DNA of 64,000 nucleotides from Dacryopinax spathularia (GCA_037974965.1 JBBPFI010000008.1:620001-684000), one strand, 5' to 3'; shown: positions 1 to 13,806, counted from the first letter of the stretch. Notes: generated by a model from the letters alone, not told the origin. Numbers and translations are program-made.

Positions 1-515
1 CGGCGTGCGTCACGTTGGGGTCTTCCCAGGTCTACAGAAAGTGGCCGTCAACATCACTCAAGCAGACTGCACAGAGCTGAAAAACGCACCTGAGGGAAGG
101 CACCGTAGTTCCAGATATACCCATGGTGAGGGAAACAGTTGCGCACGAAGCGCAAGCGGCCCTTCTTGATATCCTGCTTGATAGGGTTGAACGGCTCTTC
201 CTTCGAGATCTCCATCTTCGCGTTCGTCCAGCGCGGGACCTCGACGACCATGTTCAGGATCCCGTTGCTGGCATCCGCGAAGAGGGGGATGTCGTGGAAG
301 GGGGAGACGACGGTGCCATCCTTGGTTTCCGTGTAGACACGGTGCTCTGCACTCTTCGGTCAGCCTCTGCCGCATACAAAGCGCATACATGAGGCAATGG
401 AGCTCACCAAGGGTGTTGGCAGCTCCAATCTGGCGGGTGTTGTACTGCGCTGTTTACCGACCAGTCAGCTCTCACTGACCTTGCCTGATGCCAGGAAGTA
501 CTCACGGAAAGACAT
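1..515 (-). CDS. IPP1: Inorganic pyrophosphatase, 5' part (runs off the left edge)
   Basis: Soluble family I pyrophosphatase, which hydrolyses PPi to two phosphates in the cytosol and pulls biosynthetic reactions forward. Four exons read on the minus strand: 480-515, 408-444, 90-346 and 1-31 (cut by the window edge). Joined, they give an N-terminus ending [19 protein letters not shown], then a block with [48 protein letters not shown] and [10 protein letters not shown], all close to the yeast Ipp1 N-terminal half. The Lys/Glu/Tyr residues of the active-site entrance are present in this part; the metal-binding aspartates lie beyond the window. The first intron would be only 35 bases (445-479), so the start [12 protein letters not shown] is the least certain piece and another first exon is possible. 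The family assignment is very secure. Confidence 0.93.
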
Positions 516-1393
516 GCTTCGTTGGACAGACTGTGTGAGGTGTGAAGCGGTGTGCTGGAGACGGCGGATGGCTGCTGCTCGCATTCAAAGAGCAACTTGG
601 AATGGTGCCCTTGCAAACGGGAACAAATGAGCACGCACGAGAGGTGAGGAGCTCGGGTTCAATCGCACGATGATGGCGCATATACGGAACAGTGCGGAAC
701 GGGCGCTTGCCGACGTCAAATAGTACTTATGGTGGGCGAGGCCAAATGTGCGAGCGGAGATTTGTCCCCCAAGGAAACCGACTACTTCGGGGATATGGGT
801 AGTATCAGAAACCCATGGTATTCGACCGACTAGGTAGGGAAGGTAGTACGGTGCAACGTGTCAAGTGTACTTGATTTGACTACTAGCTACACGCCTTCGG
901 CCAAAATCATTGTACAACCGTGGATATAGAGGAGTATAATGACAACACGGCTGGCATCATAGTCAACATAATGAGAGGAATAAAACGGGAGTTAGGGTAG
1001 GTATGTGTCGTGTGTCCTACGCAAAGGAAGGGTACTACAGGGCAGGTGTTGGGTACAGTACTGTACATCTGCGTGATTCGGGTCTGCGTGCGTGCGTGCT
1101 GAGCGAGTACTTGTACAGAGAGCGCCCGACGCGAGGCAGACAAGAGATGAGAGAAAGAGAGGACAGGAAAAAGAGAGAAAGGAAAGAGGGAATGGAAGGG
1201 GACGCGGCCTTGCACACGGCTGCGGGAGGTAACCAAGGTGTATCAGAGGAGGATATCGAGCGGCAGTGGAAGTGTCCAGGTGGTCGGTCGCATCGCCATA
1301 GCAAAAGAAAAGAGAGGTGATGGAAATATGTACACATGAGTCGTAAAGGTCGTGACGAGAGAAAGTCCAGATAAAAGAGAGGTGTTGCGCATA
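516..1393. other. Intergenic, pyrophosphatase promoter side
   Basis: No coding region recognised. It holds the 5' flank of the pyrophosphatase gene and the 3' flank of the zinc-finger gene. A purine-rich stretch at about 1130-1200 (GAGAAAGAGAGGA type) opens spurious reading frames on both strands. Confidence 0.5.
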
Positions 1394-2774
1394 TCATGAG
1401 TTACTCTTCCGGTGAACCCGCATGTGTTGGTGAAGGTTGTCGTGTCTGCTGAATACCTTGCCGCAGCCGGGATGAGGGCACTCGTGCGCTGGAAGACGTC
1501 TAATGTAAGCAAGACTGAATAAAGATGATGCAAGCGAACTTACGTTTATCATGCGTGTGAATGCTGCGCACATGCCGCTTAAGGTGCTCTCCACGTTGGA
1601 AACATTTCCCGCAGATCTTGCATAGGTATGTCCTGCCCTTCACGCCGGAAGCTCGCCATTCCCCGCTCGCCAGCTGCTCGGCTGCTATCTTCGACGCTGC
1701 CATCGCCTCTTCCACTGAGCTAGCGCCGTGTGTGATGCCCAATTGACTCGACTGCGACGAAGGAAGTGTAGGTACATGGCGACCACGGGATTTCTTCGTC
1801 AAGTTCGGTACAGGGATAGGCAGCGGGATACGGGAGTGCTTGCGCATTGATCGTTCAGCGTCGTCGGTGTCGAGTTCCGGGGACGAGTCCAGCGATTCGT
1901 CATCATCAGCATGATTGGCATCCAGCTCTGGCGGCTCAATCTTCGGTGACGGTGAGAGTGTAGGCACCGTCCGCAGTTGCGTTGCCATAGGATTCAGCGA
2001 GTGATTGTGAGCGAGGAAGATTTCGCCGAACGGCACGGACTGCGCAGGCGCCGATTGAGACATATGAGTCATATAACCGTGCATCGGACTCGACATCGTA
2101 TCCGACAGATGCATGCTGCTGAACTGGCCGTTCGTCAAAGGCGACAGAGGATCCGTGTGGTACCCGTCGGAGTCGTAGCCAGCAGCAAGTGGTGACATAC
2201 GACTCTGCAACGACACACCGACTGATCGTGGTGACTGTTGAAAGACTCGACGATCAGGCGTCATGACGTGAGCCGGCGAGAAAGGGATAGATCCAGGAAC
2301 TGAGCCGGGCATGGCGTGCATAAATGTTGGCGACGGCGATACAGACGACATAATCGGGCTGAAATGGGTAGGGAAGATGTCTTGGATGGTCGGCATGGGC
2401 GGTGAACGATGGTGGTCCATCTCCAATGGGAAGATTAGGTCGGAATCGGAATAAGCGCCGAATGATCTCGCTTCCATCTGCGAGTTGACCTGGCTTGCCC
2501 TGAGAGTGTTGTTGTTACTTTGGCTTCCAAGGTTGATGAAGTCCGCCCAGGACTCATCCTCGATCTCCTGACGCTCGTTGCCCATGACTTGCATGATAGA
2601 GCTCAACGGCGGGTTGGAGAGCGATGACGACGTGGAAGGTGGCGATGCGGAGAGCTGCGGTGAATAAGCGCTTGGACGTGCTGCGGCCGTGGTTGGCGAG
2701 GATGAAGATGGCAATTCGAGTGAGTGTTTGAGGTAGGCTGATGGTCGTAGAAAGCGGGTAGAGCTGAAGTCCAT
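1394..2774 (-). CDS. C2H2 zinc-finger transcription factor, Msn2/Msn4-like
   Basis: Putative stress-type transcriptional regulator. Exon 1 (1544-2774) encodes a long Ser/Pro-rich, probably disordered activator region, then the first finger: CKICGKCFQRGEHLKRHVRSIH. After an intron at 1489-1543 (GTAAGT...CCAG) exon 2 gives CPHPGCGKVFSRHDNLHQHMRVH, the second finger, near the extreme C-terminus. The splice restores a classic linker, H-T-H-D-K-P-H-E-C, which fixes the acceptor. Two adjacent C-terminal fingers with the helix residues RGEHLKRH and RHDNLHQH match the Msn2/Msn4/Com2 group that binds AGGGG stress elements. An acidic patch (DDDESLDSSPELDTDD) lies about 90 residues before the fingers. 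Which stress it answers cannot be read from sequence. The start MDFSSTRF is the first in-frame ATG; other C2H2 subfamilies cannot be fully excluded. Confidence 0.85.
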
Positions 2775-5700
2775 CGGGCGTGTGCTAGATGATAACGGTT
2801 AGGCCATGTCGTATATGCGCGCTGATGAGGCGACTCACGCTGAGATATGGGGCTGGCAGGGTATGCACAGTCCGGATATAATAGGAGGAGACTAGAAGTC
2901 GTCGGTCGTCAAGCGCCTCTTTGGTGGACGGCGATGGGGATTACGTCCGCCGGGGGGAAGAAGGCGATTGGATCGTGAAAAGCCAGAAGGCGATGGCGGG
3001 AATCGAGGATAGTACAGAGTAGCGAGTTGGTACAGAAGCAAGTTACAATCGAGAGGGCACAGGTGTGGGTTCGTGCGACTCGGAGCGTCAGGTGGGGGGA
3101 TGAGGTGGCCTACGCCCCGAGGCGGTGTTCGTAAGCGGGAGACTGGTGGCGATCGGCGGGACTGCGCGAAGAGGAGGACAGCGTAATGAGTGCCAAGTCG
3201 GTACACGTGGCACGGTATGCCGGGATATCGACGAAGCGAATGACTGTACGGTGGGTTGCCTGACTCGGTGCAAAAGCGCAGCACAGGTCGATGACTGAGG
3301 ATGACAGTTGAGGTGGTTACGTGGTCCCGGAAATGTGGATCGGGTTTGGTGTTATACACGTGAGCAGAGTCGTCGCGAATAATGATAGCGGGTGGACTGG
3401 GCCAATGATTGGTATTGGTTGCTTTGGTTCGATAGCGGAGGTAGAGCGGGTCAAAGGGAGGCGAGCAATGAGGAGGGTGACGAGGGGGATGGAGGGGGAA
3501 GGCGGTGGAGAGGATAATAACGGGGGGAGGAGGGGCTGTTGGTCGGGGATTCGAAGTGATGGCGGAGGAGGTGATGTCCGAGGCGGAGCCTAATCGCCAG
3601 CCGACGGCGCGTCACTGGTCACGCTGCCCTGATCAGCTAAATTACAATCCCGCGCAACCCTCCGATTTACCTCCGAGGAAAGCGGGGGCAAATTCCAAAG
3701 GCCAAGGGCAACCACGCAATCGGACGCCGTTGAACCCTATCGACGCGAGACTTGAAATTGCGGGGGAGTCGGGCTCGGCGAGACTCGACCAACAATCAAA
3801 CAGCTTAGTGCGGGGATGACCGTACGAAGCGGAATGTAGAGCGCGTAAGTGTCTTCGGTTCGAGTGCTTGTTCGAGATACTCAGTAAGCCGGCGTTGATG
3901 CGGTGTGCAGCTTCTGACGGTGTAGAGATGTGCGGCGGACAGATCGCTCGAAGGGAGAGGAGGATGAGCGAGATATATGCGCCGAGGAAGGGCAGCGAGG
4001 GACGGAGAGATGGAGGGGCAAGCTTTGCAAGGAGCACGCGAGGAGGGCGAAACACGCGTATTAAATACCCTCTGGCACAGCCAGCGCCGAGCCGCCGATT
4101 GTGTGCTGATCCTGCATTCTCGTCCTTCATATGCACTGCGGATCCGGTGTGGTGTGTCCACGCTGACACGGGATAGGCAACTCACGCTGACGTGCCATGC
4201 GTTTGGGACACCAGGAAGACGCGAGATTCAATCCCAAGCTGCAATCGCGCAGAGAAGCGCCGGTGGTGCGAGGGAAGGCAGTATTTTCGACTACGCGACC
4301 CCATCCCGAAACCGGAATGAGGAGAGGAAACAGAACGGCGGGCGGGGGGGAGGTATGTCCCAATTGCGAATAGCAGCAGGACACCGCGCTACGAGGACCG
4401 AGGACCCCCTGACACGGCGGCGCTGGAGGACGCTTCTTTGGTCGGACGGTTCGGTAACCCCTCAGCGTCTGAGCTCGCCGCGGCACGAGGCACCCGCTCA
4501 CCGGCACACGCGTTCCGATGGGCCCTTTGCCTCTTCTGGCGACCTCCTCTACTTATTGCCACATGGCACTTCTCTGTCTCTCCATTCCACAGGGGTCTTC
4601 CTCTCCTTTCAACGCAAGCCGACCGCACTCGACCCGACCTTACAAACCGATATTGCCTATTTCTGCGCCTTCGGGGTTTCAGCAACCCTCCGCTCTTTCA
4701 TTCAGCACAGCGAAACAAGCCAAAGACTCAACCCGTCCTAATTTCTTCTGGCGATACGTATGCTGGCTGCTGCTTCTGCGATTCATGCTATGTCAGTTTA
4801 CTCCTCGGCCGACAATGCTCCGCAGCCGAGAGACGTCTTATCATGGATTCGTGGCCACCAAAGAATCATCGAAATGCGCCGGAGTTGGTCTTGACCGCCG
4901 ATGACCCTCCGGAGGCATTCCGATGTCCTCGTCTCGATCACCGCCTCTGTTCTAGTCATCTCCTATGATGATCGCAGACATCCGGATTATTGGGGCGCGC
5001 GTTCGACTGGGAATGACTGACTGCGCATATACCGACCTGACTATGCCGCTTCTTCTCCTCTTGGCTTAAATCCGATGACCCAACACAACCACGGCCCAGT
5101 TCAGAGCGGAAGACACGCATCCTCCGTCCCGATCAACCGCGGACGGCGCATGGCCTGCATTTACGGTCGCATTGAACGGAAATAGCCTCGACTATGGCTG
5201 TAAGCGCCCATTCTCTGTCGGGCAGCTCGGTCCCCGTTGCCGGAAAGCGTACGCCGACGCGGACCATGAACCCATGACCGGCCGCAAGAGATGATCAACA
5301 TCGGAGGAATGCAAGCCGCGAAACTAGCTTGTTCGAGCTGTTTAGGTAATTGCAGGCCCGAAATCATGCATGATCCCTTCGGGCTGCGAAGCATAGCATT
5401 CCCCGCCGGCACTCGGCGACATCCGCAATCGCATTTCCAGATGGAATCGAACCAGCTGGCGTGGATCGGCACCACTGTACAGCCAGCGTTCACTTGCTAA
5501 GCCTACCCTTTCCCGACCTGGCCTCGCACTCCTCGGTACGCGAAACGTGTCGCGTTGTGCAGCACCCTGGCCATCGTACCATGCCCTCATATGCACGCGC
5601 ATTCGCTCTAAAATTGAACGTGATTATCGCAGCATCTATTCAGGATGAGAGGGGCTTCGGCAGATAAAGGCGGAGTGGAGAGACAACAGTCCGGGGACCG

Positions 5701-8700
5701 ACCATCAGATTCGGTAATGAAGGGTCTCAATATCAGCTGACGACTATGGCTGTGCTCGGCCAACTCTCCGTCCAACCAGCTCGAAAGGAAAGGCTGAGTA
5801 ACCTCTCGGAACAAGGTATGGACCACGCCTTCATCAAGAAGGTGACAGACGTGGACACAAACGGTTCAGCTGAGCTTGTGCTGCGGGATCTGAAAACGGC
5901 GCTCTGGACGGCGATGGCCGATCGCCCCACGTAAGGGTACGTCAGAAGATCGATCCCTTTTTTGACATCGCTACCGCTGGTTCGGCGCTTCTGGGAGGAT
6001 GCGGGCTTTGGTGAACAGAGCACTCCACGCTTTTGCAGCACCTCGGAGAGAGCGCAGCCATGTCCAGATCGAGAGGGAAGACAAGTGGTGGTGCGCAACA
6101 CCACGATAATCCTTACATCCGATGAGCAGGTAACAATGAAAGCAACTTCCGAGAAAGTACGATGGCATCAGCCAGCAATCTAACCGCCGCGGTGGGACGG
6201 AAAAGAACGCGTGCAAGATTCGGCATTTGGCCCAGAAAGGCAGTTGAGCCAGAATGGGCCGTATTTCTCGAGAGGCAATTGGATACGGCTGGCCCTTGAA
6301 TGGCGGGTACCGCGGCCGATAATGGAGATAGCCAAGCAGGGTAGCTTTTTCAACACGTTCGAAGGTCGGACATACGCCTGCAACGCGGTGCTGCGCCTTC
6401 GCGAAGCCTCGGTAAAAGGATGCATTTGGCACCAGGAGAATCAGCTGACGCGTGTATAGACACCGATAACGAGAAGCGCACCGGCCCAGGCTATTTGAAG
6501 CAGGAGGAAAGCGCCAGCGCAGCAAGCGGGGATAGAAGCGGTCAGGATGCGAATCAGCAGCACTCTGGCTTCTCGTTATCCCGCCGAACAGAAGCAGCGG
6601 CTCATGAGCCCACAAACGCCGCTTGGCGGGCGTAACGCTGTCACACCGGAGCAGCTCATTGTCTCGTCCCGTCCCCGTCGCAGGCTAGTGCAAGATCCGG
6701 TGAGGAACGAAGGAAGATTCAATGGCCGCCAACAATAACGACAACTGACAATGGACGGCTCCAGCGGAAGGATCGGGGAGACAACCGACAGGTTGACGGC
6801 ATTTGGATGCAGAATATCGTGGGCGACAAGCGGGGTTGTACGATGGGCCAAGTTTGACGACTGCATACGGCCGCAGCAGGTTGCGGTCGCTGGAACACGA
6901 GGGCCAGCGAGCAGTCCACATCCAAACGCGGGTGCCGCGGCGGGCGGGCATCTCCGCCGATCTTCACATGCTTCGCTCAATCCGCTTCCGCTTAATTCAC
7001 GATCGCTCTCCTTTCGAGGACCCCGAAAGTACCGTAGGGCCGACATTAAACGCGTCGGATGACGTGGCCAGTGACAGGTGACCGAGACGGACGGCGGTGG
7101 CAAAGCTCATACGCCCGAAATGAACGGCGGCGGTGAGAGATGATGACAGTCCCCGCACGGCTGCCGCGAAAGCGCGAGACCGCCGCGTCAGCTTGGCTCG
7201 CCCTACTGCGCGGATTCTGCTGGAATGCGACCGCATAAGCTACATCCCCTCCTCTCCACACTGATAGGATCATCTGCTCATAACATCCAGCAGGGCATTA
7301 AAAGCATGCACCGCCTATTCATGCTCACGCGGTCTCGTCCCATCACGGAGTTTCGCCCAAAAGGGAAATAAGGCTGGGCATTCACAGGGGCGAAAGATAT
7401 GGACACCTTCGCCTCTGACGTCGGCTGTTACGCACCCATGATGAAACCTCGTCCTCAACCGTCCACAATACTTGTGACACGTACACAGTAGGGAAATATA
7501 CATAGCTTACGACATTCCATTTCCGCCCACGGCTAACGCGTTACGTCTTCTTCCTGGATTTCTCGAGCTTAATGCAGGACCTCGGTATTCCTCTTCCTCA
7601 ACGTTTCACGTGTCCTAGCTGCAAGCGAGAGCGGCAGCCCCGCGCCGCTGATAAGCATATGACACGTTCTGCGTTCTGCGCGCGGTCGGTCGATCGAGCA
7701 GCTAGAAATGGGTGCAATACTCGGCGGAATCGACGGTAGTTGCCCCGAGCAGGTCACCTTCTCTTGACGAGCGCGATCTCCCTTTTGAGCTTGATGTCGA
7801 ATCTCATTCTGCAGCATAGACAGAGCTCCCGTCAACCCCGGAGGCCGGCGTAGACGGAGCCCCGCTTCTAGCTCTTGACAGCGGACACGCCACATGGCTA
7901 GCCGGCGGCACCATTGAAGCATAAAGCTTCTCCGGCATCGTCCCGTGCGTTGTTTGCTCATTCCTGACGCGCTGTACATGGCGTGTGTGCGTGGTAAGCG
8001 AACCCTATCTCTCTCCGGCACCTCCACGCGCCCAACCGCGCCCTTTTCCGATTCCGATGCGCGTCAGGTTCCTTCCAAGCAATTCCATTTGCTCGCGTGG
8101 CAGCGGTGCTTCGCGAACCGCACCCGCGGAGACAGAAGTGTTTTCCTTGAACGGCCCACTCCAAAGTGGCCCCTCTTCTCGCAATAGGGGCTATCGTCTG
8201 CCGTGGACCGTCATGGCTCTCATCTGACATCCAGACTGTGCGGCAGGACCCCCTCGAGCTACTTGACGGTGTTCAGCTGTTGATGTGAACCATCATCTAC
8301 CAAAAAATTTCTCCTTGTCGACCTGGAGAGGCGCATATATATGCCCGGGACGGTGGTTGCTCGCAGCCATCTTATCCTTTGGGGCCGAGCAGAAGCAGCG
8401 ATCCGTTTAGGAGCATGCAAGAAGTGGAAAAGGAGCGAAGAACGCAATAGCTATGCGGCTCCTGGCTGATGCTGTCATCGTTCTCACCTAATTTCTCTCC
8501 TCTCTTTGGAAAGCCCGCACTGGATCGCAATCCCTTTGGCGCAATGTTTCACTTCACCCGAGCACTGCCTGCCTCTGAGATGCTGCCGCTGCGTTCCGAA
8601 TCTCTTCGCTGTACTTGTCGTTTCCCCCGAAGATACAGTCACCAGATGCTCCAGCTCTGCACTGCCCATCGACGGCAGCCCATGGAGCCGGATGCGCAGC

Positions 8701-11264
8701 AAGTGGAACGTCCGCTTGCCTCGATCTCTTCTTGGGCATGGAATGCGGAGGCAACCTGCCAGCTCGACTGCCTGTACAGGCGAAATTCTCGAGCGCTGGA
8801 GAGGGCCATGGTTCGTGGACCAAAATGTACGAGGGGAAGAGCGCGCTGAAGTTCCCCGGCATGATAGGGGCTCTTCGTGCGATTGCTCGCCACTCAGCTC
8901 TCGGCCCCTTAGCCACAGAAACTTGTCCGATCGCTAGTCATCAAGCGTTGGCTGCTCAGCGCAGAAAATCCTCTTTGAACCAGGTGTTTCCAGTACATCC
9001 GATGGTCAACACCCCTTCAACGCTGTCCAGGATCACTGCTGCTCTCGGAGCGCTCGGTCTCCGCCAAAAATGTCTCGGATATGTGGCCAGCTCCGATACG
9101 CAGCGTTGAACCCCTGCCACCTCGCATTCCAACCGTCACGGTCACGGCGGTTTTCTACGTAAACAAAGGTCTTTGTGATTCTACCGTCCCCTCCTTTGCT
9201 TTGGTCATACGCTGCTGGCGAGGCTGCCGAACGGGCTACCTCCATGGAATCCTGGTCGGAAACCCGATCAGCAGCCTCGCGCGCAGGCTCAAGTGACATG
9301 ATGATAGGACTGGAACGCGTCATCCGGGGCACGCGCCGGGCCAAAGCGCGGCCACCTCCTTTTCGCACTGAGCATGTTCCGATTGTCGCGGCATGATCAC
9401 TCACAAGTCGGGTTAGGGGCTCTAGACGCTTTCCTCGACAATCGAGATGGGGCACTTCGGCATCCCGACTTTTCAGGAAAGAGGGGACCGACACGGCCGC
9501 AGATCGTGCCATTATTTGAATTAACCGGCCATCTGCCACCGCAGGGCCCCTCGGTGTTTGGATGCATATAGGCCAGGTGAGCCCAAATCTCAATCCAGAG
9601 CTCTAGATGATGGGAATCGCTGACAAACTGAGCAGGAGCGCGGCGGCTGACAGATGTTGCCAATTCAATTCGCTGAGGGGCCGAATGTGCCATCCATTCC
9701 GTCGGGATTCGCGACCGCGCGACCGCACCACAGCCAAAAAGAGATCACTTAATGCCCATACGAACCAGTCGACGGTTCGACTGCTACTACTCACGGTTGC
9801 CAAAATCCGCGGCCACTGGCTGCGGCTGCTCCACTGCCTCTACGGTGCTCAGGTCTTCCCTGTGGACCTTGCCCCCTGCTATATCCATTCTACACCTTGG
9901 AACTGTACGACAAGCGCTGCGCTCACCGCAGGTATGGTTGGATTACGCGGCAATGCATCGATTGGGGTCGTACTTTGGAACTGATGATGTTACAGCGCTT
10001 TGGCCACAAACGATAATGGACCATACGGTCGCGAATTCTGCCGATCAGTCGAGAGAAGCGTCTCGAGTCTCCGATTTCCGCCGTCTTGCTCCAAGCGGCG
10101 GGCCGAGCCCCTATATCACGCTTCTTCGTCTTGATATGTAAACTTGGCTTATCAAGGCAGTTGCGCAAATTTCGAACCCGCGCCATTGTCGTTGGCTTCC
10201 ACTATTTGGCCGGTCTCATTTCGACCGACCGACGGGAACCGCGGCACTGCGGGTCCCAGGATGAAGCATAGTCCTATCGCACAGAGATACCCGAGCTCGA
10301 GCGGATCAAGCTCCTATACGACCAATCGCCTAATGTAGTTCCGATTCAGCTCCCCTGTTCTGCGTTCTTCTGGCTTCCTTAATCTCGGTGTCCCCCTGAG
10401 AAGGCTCCGGGATCTACCCAACTGTCTCGGGGTTTGGCTCCGAATGGAAAGGACCGCACGGCTGAATGGTCCATCCCTGTAGTCTAAACGTTTCTTCGTC
10501 GATGTTGACAAAGGGTGTTCCCACCATCCTCGCCGTGATTCCAGTTATGTCGAGAAGAAGGATGCTCGGGGACCCTTGCAGTCGCGCCATGGAAGCGACA
10601 CGTCTCTCTGCACTACTTTCTGCGAGATTGCGAGCACGTAGAAAATGCCCAGCAACGAATACGGTCGGTATCATGGGTTACGTCCCAGAATCATGGCGGA
10701 GTTTCAAAGGTTCGCTTCTCTTCTGAAGACAGGGGCTGCGCCCATACCGAGGAGAAATCGAGATGCGTTGATGCCCATGGCCTCCACTGATAAGTCGCTT
10801 ACCGGCAAACGTGTTCCAGCATGCAGCTGGATCAGGCATACGAAGTGCTTTTGGCAATTTTGCTTAGAAATTCCGCGAGCGCTTCTCGACTGCTTCCTAT
10901 ATCTGCTCGATCGCCCCGGGCCGGAATCCCAGATGAAGCGAAGACATCGTAGCGTACTGGTCATGATCCGACCCAGTACCCCTGGGATAGCGTATTGAGT
11001 ATGCAGCACTTAGCCGGTTAAGTCGCCCGTCAGCAGCATGACTCATGCGCTTTGGACCGGGAGGTCCGTCTCGCAATGTTGGGGGTCTCAGCGGGGTGGC
11101 CGCGAACATCGCACCCAACGCCCCCCTCAAGATCGAACACGCCACAGAGTCGAGGATGGAACCAACAAGTTGACTGTCCACGGCAGAAAACATTAGTGTA
11201 TATTATACAAAGGTAGATTATGAAATATACAAGCCGACTCGTATCGGCGAGCTCCAAGCGCCAG
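2775..11264. other. Long gene-poor interval upstream of the zinc-finger gene
   Basis: About 8.5 kb in which I find no reading frame with recognisable protein character. The longest (5971-6615 minus, 214 codons) has the random Arg/Ser/Pro composition of a shadow frame, and no exon chain with good splice sites emerges. The part next to the zinc-finger gene probably holds its promoter and a long 5' leader; a TATA-like stretch on the minus strand lies near 4061-4072. AGGGG/CCCCT pentamers occur at about 3487, 3531, 4012, 4403, 4457 and 4591, but a pentamer is expected often by chance. I see no clear transposon terminal repeats or tandem arrays in it. Confidence 0.5.
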
Positions 11265-13806
11265 CTAATAGCGATACTGGCCCTCTCCATCATAGCTTCT
11301 CCCATTCTGTGGCGGGTATACTCCTTGCTGCTGAGGCGTCCTGGCCTGCTGTTGCTGTTGCTGCTGGCCTCCCCATCCATATCCGCCCTGCATCGCAGCG
11401 CCTTGCATCTGCTGCATGCCATACATCACCGCTGGGTTCATCTGTGGATAGAAGCCCGGTGCGAAGGCGAACCGAGGGTTGATGTATCCTCCCATGGGGA
11501 ATTGCATGGTTGGGTATTGCTGTGTCGGCGTAACGGGTGAAGCCATGGCCGGTGCTCGGGGGTCGTAGGTATCTTGTCCTCCGCACGAAGGGTGGGTTTG
11601 GGTGGGGTGATGAGGCTGAGAGGGGCCGGGGCGAGCGTCGTATTGCCCAGTGACGCGGGCAATGGCCTCTGACGCAGGAGACAGAGCCCGGTGTCCATGC
11701 GGTGGAGGGTAGTCCTCTCGAGGAGGGTAGGACGACGGCCCTGATCGCTGCTGTTGCTGTGGACGGTCGTAATTGGACGGTCCGCCTCTTCCTCGCCCTC
11801 TGCCCCTGCCTCTTCCGCCGTGCCCTCTATCCCCAGCTGGTGGTCGCCAATTCCCGCCCTTCCCACCTCGGTAGTCACCCCTCCCTCTACGAGACCTCTG
11901 ATCCCTCTCTCGACCCTCTTCAGGCGAACGGCGGACGGTAGGCGATGACGGCCCCGCATGTACGGTCTCGGCATCCGCCATACCGAAGTCTTCGTCGTCA
12001 TACTTGATTGGAGGTCCTCGAGTTGCACGCGGATCGACGTCCAGAGCCGCAGAGTCGTCGTATGTCAGCCGGACGTCCTCTTGGGCATCGTCCCGACCCG
12101 GCTGCCAATTCGCTCTTGCCGGTATTTGAGAGTCGCCACGTCGCCTGCAACCCAGTTAGCCTCTGCAGCGGAAAGTGAAGTAGGAAAGGTTGCACCTTTT
12201 CAGCTTCTTCACCCTCTTGTACTCGGCCTCCTTCTCGTCGTCAGAGAACTCCACCTCGTTGTCTGACACTTCCTCGTCATGTATGTTGCTCGCATCACTG
12301 CCTTTCATTAGGAGCAGGTGGCGAGTGAAGACGTAGTTGCTCCGGTCTGGTACGTGGAAGACAGCACGGGAAGCGTAGACGCGCTCCTTGTCGATAGAGG
12401 AAGACGAGGGGAAGCGAACGGAGTAGAGAGGATGGGTGACAGCGCCGAACGTCTCAAACACCTGCGTAAGCAGTTAGTAAGAATGAGCAGTAGCAGTAAA
12501 GAGCATGTACGCACATAACCAAGCACCTTCCGATCCTCAAACACCAACAAACTCCCACTATCAATCACCTGATACTGCGCATTCATCCTCCCCTTGACCA
12601 CAACAACAGAATCGACAATATTCATAACCTCGCCGATATTCTCGATCCGCTCCTCCGCGCCGATCTCGTCGAAGTCGGGCATGTGCACGTCGGGGACGAG
12701 GATCTCGTTTTTCGTTACTGCTGGACCGGAGGAGGGGCCGCCGTCTTCGTCGACGTCGTCGAGCTCGATGGGTCGGGCTTTTCCACGCGCGGGGCGCTGG
12801 ATCTCTTCTTCAGACTCGGATTCGGTGGAGTCTTCGGAATCGTCTTCGTCGGAGTCTGAGCTGTCTTCGGATGCGTCTTCGTCTGACTCGCTGTAGAGGT
12901 CGTTAGCGGAGGACAGTACAATCTTGAGGCATGGACATACTCAGGCCCGGCCTCAGGCGGTGACGGCTTAACATCATCCCCCATCCCCTCCCCCCGTCCC
13001 TCAGCAGTGACATCCAGCAGATCAGCCACCTCATGATCACTTAACGCCCCATCCTCAGACTCCTCCTTCTTGAGCAAAGGTTCCAGCTGGCCGACCACCT
13101 TGATAGGCAGTCGAGTCGGGATTGCTGCTCGGGGTTGAGGTGCCGGTGGGGGAGTAATCTCGTCTTGAACCATTTCCATAAGCATGGCGAGGTCTTGTGG
13201 GACGTTAGATGGGATTACTGGGGTGGGCTTTGAATGTGGCTGAGTGGAGCTCGGGGTACGAGTTGAGGTCGTGGACGTAGAAGGAATTGCAGGTGGAAGC
13301 ATGGAGGTGCTTGGTGGTGGTTTGATCGAGTGTGCAGGCCCATCTACGGACTGAGGACTGGATGCGAGTGGGGTGGAGTCCAAAACGATCGTATGAGAAT
13401 CGACTGAGAGTGCTGCTTCAGCGGTGAATGCGATATCTGGTTCTTGTGATTCCAGCAGCTTGAGCTCCTCAGGCACGTCAGCTGGTGTTGGAACGGCAGA
13501 GATCTCGTCGACCGCCTGTTTGACCTCTCCAACCACGGCTCCCTGAGGCAGCCCTTCCTCAGCGGACGATCCACTCTCCACCAGCGGTCCCTCAACGCCC
13601 AGCAATGGAGGCATGAATTCGACCGCCTCTAGCATGCCTGGACTGCCCCTCTCTGGCTGCTGGACAGCTTCAGCTTTTGCGAGCTCCTCCACGACCTCCA
13701 TTACTGGCGTCGGTTCTGCCGGTATTCGATCTTGACTTCTTGCTTGTTCAGAGTCCAGTACGGGTTGCAGAGGGTCTGATGGTGGAGCAGGCGCGCTAGA
13801 GTCCAT
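11265..13806 (-). CDS. NAF1: H/ACA RNP assembly factor NAF1
   Basis: Nuclear assembly factor that holds dyskerin/Cbf5 during H/ACA snoRNP maturation and is later replaced by Gar1. Four exons. Exon 1 (start MDSSAPAPPSDP) is a long acidic, Pro/Ser/Thr-rich region containing RLPIKVVGQLEPLLKKEE. The next exon has Ser/Asp/Glu repeats, then KNEI and the Gar1/Naf1 beta-barrel core: EERIENIGEVMNIVDSVVVV, SGSLLVFEDRKVLGYV, FETFGAVTHPLYSVRF. It is followed by an acidic segment and an RGG/Gly-Arg and Gln-rich tail (GRGRGRGRGG; QQQQQQQ). Total about 790 residues, long for the family, mostly through the N-terminal extension. It is divergent from the EF-Ts gene, with 188 bases between the two starts. The order core, acidic, Gly/Arg tail distinguishes NAF1 from the much smaller Gar1. 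Confidence 0.93.

Noticed and set aside
5440-5465. tRNA-like T-loop (minus strand GGTTCGATTCC)
   Set aside because: Only three stem pairs, no acceptor or D arm nearby.
5971-6615. Minus-strand 214-codon frame in the gene-poor region
   Set aside because: No recognisable motif, composition like random translation of this GC level, no supporting splice context.
8469-9109. Overlapping plus and minus frames of 120-164 codons
   Set aside because: Several frames are open at once on both strands with no protein character.
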